From CAZBDU01 sp964490725 (GTDB lineage Bacteria > Spirochaetota > Spirochaetia > SZUA-6 > DRHE01): 64,000 nucleotides of DNA. The stretch spans positions 124,001 through 188,000 of the forward strand of contig CAZBDU010000001.1 in the NCBI GenBank assembly GCA_964490725.1, written 5' to 3'. Both the position numbers and the translations under genes were made by a program. The notes under the pieces were generated by a model, which did no database searches, was not told the origin of the DNA, and saw only the letters and a program-made list of their open reading frames with translations. Positions 57,590-64,000 of the stretch are shown piece after piece (position 1 is the first letter of the stretch; the number at the start of each line of letters is the position of its first letter).

Positions 57590-58585
57590 ATGGCCGCAGG
57601 CGGTGCGCGCAGCGAAGTGAAAAGCGCCGGCGGCGCGCTGGCGATCCTGCTGATTCTGGCAGTGGTGTTCTCACTCCTGCAGCCACGGTTTCTGAACCCT
57701 GCGAATGTCCGCAACATCTTTCGCATCGCGGCGATTACGGTGTTGGCCGCATACGGGCAGGCGCTCGTTCTGTTGACCGGGAAGATCGATCTGTCCATGG
57801 GTTCGCTGGCCGGGTTCGTGAGCGTGATCGTGGGGATGGTTGTGCGCGAGCTGGGAATACTCCCGGGTTTTGCGGTCGGGCTCATGACCGGCGCGATCCT
57901 TGGCCTGGTGAACGGTATCCTGGTATTCCGCTACCGATTGTCCGCATTCATCGTGACTTTCGGAATGCTCACCTCGCTGGCGGGACTGGCGAATCTGCTC
58001 ACCAACAGTGCGCCCATCGAGCTGATAGGCGTGCGGGGATTCGAGGTAATCGGCAGCGGCTACGCCGGCCCGGTGCCCATACCGGTCATAATCGCCGCCG
58101 GAGCGTACGTGGTATTGCGGACGATGCTGGTCCGAACCACGCTGGGCCGTACCATAGTCGCCATCGGGTTCAATGAACGAGTTGCCTGGTTGTCCGGACG
58201 GCCCACTGTGCTCACCGGGATCGTGGCCTACCTCCTCGCCGGTCTGCTGGCTGCGGCGGCGGCGCTCATCATGAGCTCCCGGGTCTATTCGGCGCAGCCC
58301 AACCTGGCGACGGAGCTGCCCTTCGAGGCGATCGCCGCCTGTGCGGTGGGGGGGATCAGCCTGAGTGGCGGCAGGGGCAATCTGCTTCAGGCAACCATAG
58401 GTGCCCTCATCGTAGCGACCCTCCTGAACGGCCTCAATCTGGTCAACGTGTCGACCTACATGCAGATGATGACCCGGGGTGGCCTCATCCTGCTGGCGGT
58501 GGTCGTGAACAACATCCGAGAAACGGGATTCGCCGAGTTGACGGGCTTCAGATTGGCGGTGAGGCCCAGGAGGACAGGCCCGTGA
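57590..58585 (+). CDS. ABC transporter permease (BPD_transp_2) 1
   Basis: A 331-residue RbsC-like permease with about eight to ten helices. Family segments are QALVLLTGKIDLSMGSLAGFVSVIVG (about 58-83), GLVNGILVFRYRLSAFIVTFGML (about 104-126) and FEAIAACAVGGISLSGGRGNLLQATIGALIV, the last being the typical helix before the EAA-like loop. It is coupled to the next permease by GTGA overlap (58582-58585). The substrate would be the same as for the binding protein. Confidence 0.92.
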   Translation: MAAGGARSEVKSAGGALAILLILAVVFSLLQPRFLNPANVRNIFRIAAITVLAAYGQALVLLTGKIDLSMGSLAGFVSVIVGMVVRELGILPGFAVGLMTGAILGLVNGILVFRYRLSAFIVTFGMLTSLAGLANLLTNSAPIELIGVRGFEVIGSGYAGPVPIPVIIAAGAYVVLRTMLVRTTLGRTIVAIGFNERVAWLSGRPTVLTGIVAYLLAGLLAAAAALIMSSRVYSAQPNLATELPFEAIAACAVGGISLSGGRGNLLQATIGALIVATLLNGLNLVNVSTYMQMMTRGGLILLAVVVNNIRETGFAELTGFRLAVRPRRTGP

Positions 58586-59541
58586 CGGCGGCCGGCAAGG
58601 CCCGCACCTTGCCCTCGTGGGCGCGGTGGAGCACCATCGGGTCGCCAACGTTGCTGGTGTTTCTGTGGCTGATACTCTGCCTTGCGGCTCCCGGGTTCGC
58701 CTCATTCAGCAACCAGGTGAACATCCTCCGTCACGCTTCGGTGCTCATGCTCGCCGCGAGCGCGCAGACACTGGCCGTGATCGCGGGGGGGTTGAACATC
58801 GCCATCGGATCCTCCGCGGCCCTGGCGGCGGTGGTGTCCGCAACGGTGGCCGTTCAGCTCGGAACACTTGCCGGGTATGCCGCCGGGATCGCTTCGGGCC
58901 TGGCAAGCGGCCTGTTGTTGGGGACGCTGGTTGCATGGTTCCGGGTAAACCCGATCGTGGGGACCATCGGGCTTCTGGCGGCGGCGCGCGGGCTGGCGTT
59001 CGAGATATCCCAGGGCCAGCCCGTCGTTGGCATGCCGCCGAGCTTCGCCTGGCTTGGGGCGGGCAGGATCGCCGGGCTGCCCGCAGTCGTGGCGGTGTCA
59101 CTGGCCACGATTGTGTTGCTGCACGTCTTTCTCCACTTCACCGTGTGGGGTCGGCGGATCTATGCCATCGGCGTGGACGAGGATGCGGCCCGGGTGGCCG
59201 GCATCGCGGTTCGGCCCTACAAGCTTGTGGCGCACACAATGAGCGTCACCCTTGCCGCCTTCGCCGGCGCAATGCTGGCAGCCCGGGTGAACGCCGGCGT
59301 GGCAACGGTGGGCACCAGCATGTCGCTCGAAACGATTGCCGCTGTGGTGCTGGGGGGCAATCAGCTGTTCTCCGGGGAAGGAAGCGTGCTGCGCACCACA
59401 GTGGGCGTGATCATCATCACCATGTTGAGCAACGGCATGGACCTGGCCCATGTCTCTCCTTATCTGCGCGAGATCCTGCTGGGTGCCATCGTGATGGGTG
59501 TCGTATTCGTTAGCGTACGCGCCGCGGCCAGATCGCGGTAG
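58582..59541 (+). CDS. ABC transporter permease (BPD_transp_2) 2
   Basis: A 319-residue second RbsC-like permease. Segments: QTLAVIAGGLNIAIGSSAALAAVVSATVA (about 61-89), LVAWFRVNPIVGTIGLLAAARGL and LETIAAVVLGGNQLFSGEGSVLRTTVGVIII. Together with permease 1 it should form a heterodimeric channel. The start is GTG 58582 within the stop of permease 1. This is the last gene of the operon; no terminator hairpin with T run was found in the following 150 bases (59542-59669). Confidence 0.92.
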   Translation: MTAAGKARTLPSWARWSTIGSPTLLVFLWLILCLAAPGFASFSNQVNILRHASVLMLAASAQTLAVIAGGLNIAIGSSAALAAVVSATVAVQLGTLAGYAAGIASGLASGLLLGTLVAWFRVNPIVGTIGLLAAARGLAFEISQGQPVVGMPPSFAWLGAGRIAGLPAVVAVSLATIVLLHVFLHFTVWGRRIYAIGVDEDAARVAGIAVRPYKLVAHTMSVTLAAFAGAMLAARVNAGVATVGTSMSLETIAAVVLGGNQLFSGEGSVLRTTVGVIIITMLSNGMDLAHVSPYLREILLGAIVMGVVFVSVRAAARSR

Positions 59542-59669
59542 GAGAGCGCGATCGGCTCCCGCCCGCCGTGGCCGTGAAGCAGCCGGAATCGAGGGTCGCA
59601 CCGCCGCAGACCGGCCCTGCCCCCCGTCTGCCGAGCTCGAAGAAGCCGGCTTTCGAAACCTGGCCGCGC

Positions 59670-59699
59670 TTGCGCGCCCAACCGCCGCAATGTTAGAAT
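59670..59699 (+). promoter_or_regulatory. Promoter of the membrane protein pair
   Basis: TTGCGC, 18-base spacer, TAGAAT. The box ends 8 bases before GTG 59708. Confidence 0.5.
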
Positions 59700-59707
59700 C
59701 TCCTGCC

Positions 59708-60670
59708 GTGAGGGACCTCGTCCGCCTGCCGGCGCTGCTGCTGCTTCTATTCGCCCCGATCTTCCTCATCCTGAACGGACTGGGCGTCCTGGCTACCTGG
59801 GGCAGCCTGGCCGCCGAGGGACAGGCCGCTGTGCGCGCCCAGGTCGGCGCGTCGCTGCTGCCCCGTCTGGCCGCCACGCTGCCGGCCTCGGTCGTGCTGG
59901 CGCTGCTCCTGCTGTTGTTCGGCATCTACCACCGGCCGGGCAGCCGGCTGCTGTCGATCGTCCTGCCCCTGGGGCTCTCCTTCCTGCTCCTGGCCGTGCT
60001 GTGGCCGCCGCTGGCGGCTCTCCAGCCTGGCTCCCAGGTCCCCGCCCCGGGTCCTGCCGCCTATCTGAGGCCCGGCCGGTTTCTGACGACGGAGACGGGA
60101 GTGGTGTATGCGGAGGAGCTGGCGGGCTCGCGGGCCTCCGGGGTGGTGGTTCAGCGCTCCGCGGGCCAGGAGGAGCGGTTTTCCTTCGCTCCCCGGGCCT
60201 CCTTGAGGGCGGTGCCGGAGGGCTTGAGCCTCCAGGTAGGCTCGGAGCCGGTGGTATTGAGGCAGCCGGTCTACGCCTTCCTGTTCCGCCCGGGGCGCTT
60301 CGTCGGCGACCTGCAGCACGAGGCCGCCGCCCTGAACGCCGAGCTGGGCAACCGCTACCGTTCCTCCCGCGGGTCCTTCTACTCCCTGTGCTTCGCCGTG
60401 GTCTTCTTCGTGTTCAGCTGCGGGGTGCTCCTGCGCCTGACGCGCTGGCCGCTGTTCAACCTGTTTCTGGGACTGCTGGCGGTGCGGGCCTTCTTCGCGC
60501 TGTTCCGCTTCCTGCGCGAGCAGGCGTCCCCCCTGGTGGCCCGAATGATCTCCGACCCCGGCCTGATCGCGTTCCTGCCCACCCTGATTCTGCTCCTCGC
60601 CGGTGGGGTTCTCTTCCTGCTGGACCTGCTGTTCGTGCCGTTCGACCGCTGGGAGGAGCTTCGTGGCTGA
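59708..60670 (+). CDS. Membrane protein, unknown (first of a pair)
   Basis: A 320-residue protein: N-terminal helix (LPALLLLLFAPIFLILNGLGVLA), further helices near 60-100, a periplasmic-sized soluble stretch (about 115-215, beta-rich; FLTTETGVVYAEELAGSRASG), then three helices. This order (helices, beta-rich loop, helices) resembles LptF/LptG permeases in outline, but no motif decides it. Start GTG 59708 is preferred over ATG 59690, which overlaps the -10 box. The next gene overlaps by 8 bases. Confidence 0.7.
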   Translation: MRDLVRLPALLLLLFAPIFLILNGLGVLATWGSLAAEGQAAVRAQVGASLLPRLAATLPASVVLALLLLLFGIYHRPGSRLLSIVLPLGLSFLLLAVLWPPLAALQPGSQVPAPGPAAYLRPGRFLTTETGVVYAEELAGSRASGVVVQRSAGQEERFSFAPRASLRAVPEGLSLQVGSEPVVLRQPVYAFLFRPGRFVGDLQHEAAALNAELGNRYRSSRGSFYSLCFAVVFFVFSCGVLLRLTRWPLFNLFLGLLAVRAFFALFRFLREQASPLVARMISDPGLIAFLPTLILLLAGGVLFLLDLLFVPFDRWEELRG

Positions 60671-62399
60671 TCGCGGCGTGCGCGGGGTCTTCCCGGTTCT
60701 GCTGGTGCTGTACCTGCTGGCCTTTGCGGCCTTCCTTGTGTACGCCATCCTGCGGCCGCCTGAGGAGCTGCTGCCGGTGTTCCTGTGGCGCGCTCTGTTC
60801 CTGAGGGCCGCCGTGCTGCTGGCGGACGCCCTGACGCCGCTCACGGTGGCCGGGGTTGCCCTGGCCTGCTCCCTCTGGTCTGCCCGCCGGGCCTCCCTGA
60901 GGCACCCGGGGCCCTTCCACCAGCTGGCCGGCTCCACCCTGAGCCTGCTCGTGGGCCTGGCGGTGGTATACACGGTGGTGGCGCTGGGGCTGTCCCCTCT
61001 GGGCAGGCAGCGGCTCGAGGACCTGCGGCAGCAGAGCCGCTCGGCCAGGATATACCTGGATCAGGCGCGCGAGCAGGCGGCAGCGCGGCAGTACGGCGCG
61101 GCGGTGGCCAGCTACGATCGCTACCTGGACATCGACCCCCGCAACCGGGTGGTTGCGGAGGAGCGAGACGCCGCGCACCTCCAGGAGCTGAAGCGGGGCG
61201 CGCAGCAGGCCTCCCCGGAACCCAGGGAGGGGGAGGCGAATGTCGCCGAAGCCAGTGAGCCGAGCGCCTACGAGTACCTCCAGAAGGCGGAGAACGCCCT
61301 CCAACAGGGAGACTACTTCACCGCCCACTACTACGCCAGCCTGGCCAGTGAGCAGAACCCGGGAGAGCCCCGGGCCCGGCGGGTTGCCGCGGAGGCCTGG
61401 CAGCACATCTCCGACCCACGGCTTCGCAGCTCCGCGGAACGCAAGGATGCCGAGCTGTTCCAGCGCAAGGAGGAGGCCCTGGATCTGTTCCGAAAGGAGA
61501 GCTACATCGCCGCCTACTACAGCTTCCGCCAGCTCGCCGAGGAGGTGCCCGGCGATCCGGACGTGCGCGTCTATCTGGACAAGAGCAGGGAGAAGGTGGA
61601 AGAGAAGAGCTTCTTCCTGGACGAGCTTCCCCGCTTCGATGCGCTGCCCGGGGCGACGGGGCTGCTGTTCGTCAACCCCCTGCCGGAGGGGGACCCACAG
61701 GATGAGCGGGAGCTGGTGTCCATCGGCAGGATGGTGGTCCGGGAGGGGGAGGGCTTCTTCCGTGACATCGAGGTGATCCGCTTCCGGTCTGGCGAGCTCA
61801 TCGGTCACTACGCTGCTCCCTACGGAAAGCTGTTCTCCGACGGCGGGCTGAGCGCCATCATCATGAACGGCATCGATCGGTCCGAAAGGAACGAGGGGGT
61901 CGGTCCGACCTACTTCCGTGCGCCCGCCCGAGGGGCGGAGCCGGCCGGGGTGCTGCGGCTGGGGGTGGACACCGAGGAGCTGGCCTCCCTGCGCGCGGCG
62001 AGCTCCCCGCTGGCGACCGCCGGCTTCGCCGCGCTGTGGCGGCTGCGGCGGGAGAGCCGTGAGGTGGGCTATCTGGAGGCGCCCCTGACCCTGGAGCTGC
62101 TGCTGCGGCTCCTGGAGCCGTTCACCTTCCTCATTCTCTCCCTGCTGGCGGTGGCCCTGGGTTGGGCCTACCGGGCCCGCTTCGGCGGCGGGCCTCCGGC
62201 GGCCGCCTACCTCCTGTTCCCGCTCCTTCCGGTGGTGGCGGCCATGCTGGTGTCCCTGTACCGCCACGGCCAGCGTGTGGTCCTCGCCTTCCTGACGGTG
62301 AGCGCCGGCTTTCCCGCCGCTCTGGCGGCCATGCTGGCCATCCAGGCTGTCCTGCTGCTGGGGAGCCTCTTCCTCCTGGCGGGCCAGCGCACCGAGTGA
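60663..62399 (+). CDS. Membrane protein with central TPR-like domain (second of a pair)
   Basis: A 578-residue protein. Three or four N-terminal helices (about 10-120) lead into a soluble region (about 125-320) with TPR-like helix pairs (AREQAAARQYGAAVASYDRYLDIDPRN; YEYLQKAENALQQGDYFTAHYYASLASEQNPGE). A beta-rich stretch (about 330-450; FDALPGATGLLFVNPLPEG, VIRFRSGELIGHYAAPYGKLFSD) comes next, then four C-terminal helices. It has the same layout as the upstream protein with the TPR added, so both likely form a complex. GGGAGG precedes the GTG. Function is unknown; LptF/LptG-like lipid export is one guess. Confidence 0.72.
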   Translation: MADRGVRGVFPVLLVLYLLAFAAFLVYAILRPPEELLPVFLWRALFLRAAVLLADALTPLTVAGVALACSLWSARRASLRHPGPFHQLAGSTLSLLVGLAVVYTVVALGLSPLGRQRLEDLRQQSRSARIYLDQAREQAAARQYGAAVASYDRYLDIDPRNRVVAEERDAAHLQELKRGAQQASPEPREGEANVAEASEPSAYEYLQKAENALQQGDYFTAHYYASLASEQNPGEPRARRVAAEAWQHISDPRLRSSAERKDAELFQRKEEALDLFRKESYIAAYYSFRQLAEEVPGDPDVRVYLDKSREKVEEKSFFLDELPRFDALPGATGLLFVNPLPEGDPQDERELVSIGRMVVREGEGFFRDIEVIRFRSGELIGHYAAPYGKLFSDGGLSAIIMNGIDRSERNEGVGPTYFRAPARGAEPAGVLRLGVDTEELASLRAASSPLATAGFAALWRLRRESREVGYLEAPLTLELLLRLLEPFTFLILSLLAVALGWAYRARFGGGPPAAAYLLFPLLPVVAAMLVSLYRHGQRVVLAFLTVSAGFPAALAAMLAIQAVLLLGSLFLLAGQRTE

Positions 62400-62427
62400 A
62401 GGCGGCCGCAGCGGTCCCAGCGGAGCG

Positions 62428-62457
62428 TTGACTCTCGGGAGGGGTGGATCTTATCTT
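62428..62457 (+). promoter_or_regulatory. Promoter of the TerB-DnaJ gene
   Basis: TTGACT, 18-base spacer, TATCTT. The leader of about 22 bases contains AGGAGG. Confidence 0.6.
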
Positions 62458-62485
62458 CTTGTGTGTTTACCAGGAGGAGAGAGTA

Positions 62486-63244
62486 GTGGCCTTCAAGGGT
62501 AAGCTGATCGGCGCCCTCCTGGGTTCCATCGCGGGACCCATGGGAACGATCCTGGGGGGAGTGATCGGCCATCTTTTCGACCGTGCGACCGAGGAGCGCC
62601 GCGCCACCGAAGGCTTTCGGATTCCTTATCAAACGGATGCGGTGTCGGCCGCCCAGCTCAACTTTCTCACCGCCCTGATCGGGCTGTCCATCGCGGTGGC
62701 CAATGCGGACCGCCACGTGCGCACCTCGCAGGTGCGCGCGCTGCGGAGCTTCTTCCGCCAGAACTTCCCCTACTCCGAGGCGGACCAGCGGGTGATCCAG
62801 CGCATCATCGACGAGACCTTCCGGCGCCGGGACCAGCTGGACGTGCCCGGACTGTGCGGCTACTATCGGGCTACCTCGACGTCGGCGGGGCGGCTGCTGC
62901 TGCTGCGCCTTCTGTTCAAGGTGGCCGACGCCGATGGCCTGGGCATCAGCGCGGAGGAGGAGCGGCTCATCCGCACGATCGCCGAGCGGCTGGGGATCGA
63001 CGCCTACGGCTTCCGCAGCATCCAGGCGGAGTTCATCCACGAGGAGAGCCGGGCCTACCAGATCCTGGGGCTGTCCCCCGGGGCTTCCGAGGGGGAGGTG
63101 CGCAGCGCCTACCGCAAGCTGGCCGCCCAGTATCACCCGGACACGGTGGCCAACCTGGGCGAGGAGTTCGTCAAGGTAGCCGAGGAGAAGTTCAAGCTCA
63201 TCAACCAGGCCTACGAGGACATCCGCCGCGAGCGCGGGTTCTAG
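62486..63244 (+). CDS. DjlA-like protein: TerB and C-terminal DnaJ domain
   Basis: A 252-residue co-chaperone. The N-terminus has a short Gly-rich hydrophobic stretch (LIGALLGSIAGPMGTILGGVIGHLF), as in DjlA. A TerB-like helical domain follows (about 50-165), with ALIGLSIAVANADRHVRTSQVRALRSFF and LLFKVADADGLGISAEEERLIRTIAERLG. The J domain is last (about 185-252): YQILGLSPGASEGEVRSAYRKLAAQYHPDTVA with the HPD tripeptide. DnaJ domains stimulate DnaK ATPase; DjlA relatives act at the inner membrane. GTG start with AGGAGG ahead. Stop shares CTAG with the murA stop. Confidence 0.88.
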   Translation: MAFKGKLIGALLGSIAGPMGTILGGVIGHLFDRATEERRATEGFRIPYQTDAVSAAQLNFLTALIGLSIAVANADRHVRTSQVRALRSFFRQNFPYSEADQRVIQRIIDETFRRRDQLDVPGLCGYYRATSTSAGRLLLLRLLFKVADADGLGISAEEERLIRTIAERLGIDAYGFRSIQAEFIHEESRAYQILGLSPGASEGEVRSAYRKLAAQYHPDTVANLGEEFVKVAEEKFKLINQAYEDIRRERGF

Positions 63245-64000
63245 CCTTCCCGCTCGTCCTCGGTTCGCTCGATCCGCGCTCCCAGGGCCCGCAACCGAGC
63301 CGTGAGGTTTTCGTAGCCCCGCTCGATCTGGTACACGTTGTGTATCGTGCTCTGCCCCTCGGCGCAGAGCGCGGCGATCACCATGGCCATGCCGGCGCGC
63401 ACGTCCGGGGAGACCAGCTCCCCACCCCGCAGGCGCGCCGGACCGCTGACCACGGCCCGGTGAGGGTCGCAGAGAATGATCCTGGCCCCCATGCCGATCA
63501 GCTTGTCCACGAAGAACATCCGGGACTCGAACATCTTCTCGTAGATCAGGACGGTTCCCTCCACCTGGGTGGCGGTCACCAAAGCGATGCTGATCAGGTC
63601 CGGCGGGAAGCCCGGCCAGGGGGCGTCGTCGATCTTGGGGATCATCCCCCCCAGGTCCGGCACTACTTTGAGCTCCTGCCCTGAGGGCACCCGCACGGTG
63701 GTGCCGTCGGTCTCCCAGCGGATGCCCAACCTCCCGAAGGCGATGCGGGTCATCTTCAGGAACTGCGGGGCGGCCTCTTCGATCTCCAGCTCGCTGTGGG
63801 TCACCGCCGCCAGGCCGATCAGCGAGCCCACCTCCATGAAGTCCGTGCAGATCGTATGCTCGGTGCCGGAGAGCCGCCGCACTCCTTCGATCGTCAGGAT
63901 GTTCGATCCGATTCCCCGGATGCGGGCGCCCATGGAGTTCAGCAGGTGGCAAAGATCCTGAACGTGCGGCTCCGAGGCGGCGTTCTCGATGGTCGTGGTT
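63241..64000 (-). CDS. murA: UDP-N-acetylglucosamine 1-carboxyvinyltransferase, C-terminal part
   Basis: The 3' part of the gene (about 253 codons); it runs off the right edge. MurA makes the first committed step of peptidoglycan. The visible part has ENAASEPHVQDLCHLLNSMGARI, IRGIGSNILTIEGV, WETDGTTVRVP, PWPGFPPDLISIALVTATQVEGTVLIYEKMFESRMFFVDKL, ILCDPHRAVVSGPARLRGG and VSPDVRAGMAMVIAALCAEGQSTIHNVYQIERGYENL, all typical. The active-site Cys loop lies upstream of the window. Confidence 0.95.
   Translation of the reverse strand, partial: TTTIENAASEPHVQDLCHLLNSMGARIRGIGSNILTIEGVRRLSGTEHTICTDFMEVGSLIGLAAVTHSELEIEEAAPQFLKMTRIAFGRLGIRWETDGTTVRVPSGQELKVVPDLGGMIPKIDDAPWPGFPPDLISIALVTATQVEGTVLIYEKMFESRMFFVDKLIGMGARIILCDPHRAVVSGPARLRGGELVSPDVRAGMAMVIAALCAEGQSTIHNVYQIERGYENLTARLRALGARIERTEDEREG

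Larger units (their letters stand above)
53642..59541 (+). other. ABC transporter-triple RidA operon, possibly acquired
   Basis: Five genes on one strand (binding protein, triple RidA protein, ATPase, two permeases) behind one promoter. Gene spacing is 96, 42, 9 and -4 bases. Compared with the flanks, codons end less often in G/C of the CTG/GCC type and more often in GAA, CGA, ATC/ATT and GTA forms, and G+C is lower. Transfer from another lineage is inferred; no integrase, tRNA or repeat marks its ends. Confidence 0.55.

Noticed and set aside
60456..62267. 603-residue minus-strand frame opposite the TPR membrane protein
   Set aside because: No family pattern, Gly/Gln-rich; helices and TPR-like repeats support the plus strand.
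1..64000. CRISPR array, insertion sequence, prophage or integrase
   Set aside because: No spaced direct repeats, transposase motif or phage gene was seen on either strand.

Overview
The window is a gene-dense, GC-rich (roughly two thirds G+C by eye) bacterial chromosome segment. Lineage is inferred from gene content: an archaeal/eukaryote-type ProRS with a C-terminal zinc knuckle and terminal Tyr, a FlgM-type anti-sigma factor behind rsmI, a very large FapA/DUF342 protein beside a FlhG/MinD-like ATPase, a probable DUF2259 secreted protein, a CarD regulator and a membrane pyrophosphatase. Together these point to a free-living member of the Spirochaetota, probably Spirochaetales. No rRNA, phage gene, insertion sequence, integrase or CRISPR array was seen. 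No stretch over 300 bases lacks a gene; the longest gap is 31893-32120, the proS leader and promoter.

Layout. 1-6458: nth, carD, a VTT membrane protein, a peptide-binding protein, a rhomboid protease, a polyprenyl diphosphate synthase and rlmE. 6562-10996: a secreted protein, then an aspartokinase homologue-thrB-thrC operon. 11057-17562: an HD protein, serS, small zinc-ribbon and basic proteins, rsmI-flgM, a dehydrogenase-fold protein and a SPOUT methyltransferase. 17656-23488: OsmC-glutaredoxin pair, an ATPase-HDOD signalling protein, Nif3-lspA-small membrane protein, a conserved unknown behind tRNA-Ala(GGC). 23662-28654: PTS IIA, hisA, aroK, a glycosyltransferase, galU, a dicarboxylate-type symporter. 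28704-40352: secreted proteins and a lipoprotein, proS, membrane proteins, lgt, FapA, a FlhG-like ATPase. 40540-45540: ctp-yjbQ-rsmE-GT26, fxsA, a sigma-54 activator without a DNA-binding domain. 45537-53610: trmJ, an STAS/YbjN/PspA/winged-helix cluster, a response regulator, hppA and a sodium:solute symporter. 53642-59541: a sugar-type ABC transporter operon of visibly different codon use that carries a protein of three fused RidA domains. 59708-64000: two large membrane proteins, a TerB-DnaJ protein and the 3' part of murA.

Themes. Lipoprotein processing (lspA, lgt), envelope biosynthesis (murA, galU, GT2, GT26, polyprenyl synthase) and envelope stress (pspA, rhomboid, ctp) are strongly represented. 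RNA modification is well represented: rlmE, rsmI, rsmE, trmJ and one further SPOUT enzyme. Threonine is made by the 7357-10996 operon, whose first enzyme has lost canonical active-site motifs. Several other proteins keep a fold but lack key residues: an Fe-ADH-like protein, a receiver-like regulator and a nucleotidyltransferase-like HD protein.

Regulation. About two dozen sigma70-like promoters can be read. In about half, the -10 box ends 6-10 bases before the start codon and no Shine-Dalgarno sequence fits between, which predicts leaderless or near-leaderless mRNAs. Genes inside operons have normal ribosome sites (AGGAGG and similar) or stop/start overlaps (ATGA, GTGA, TTGA). The most unusual single system is the ABC transporter with the triple RidA protein.
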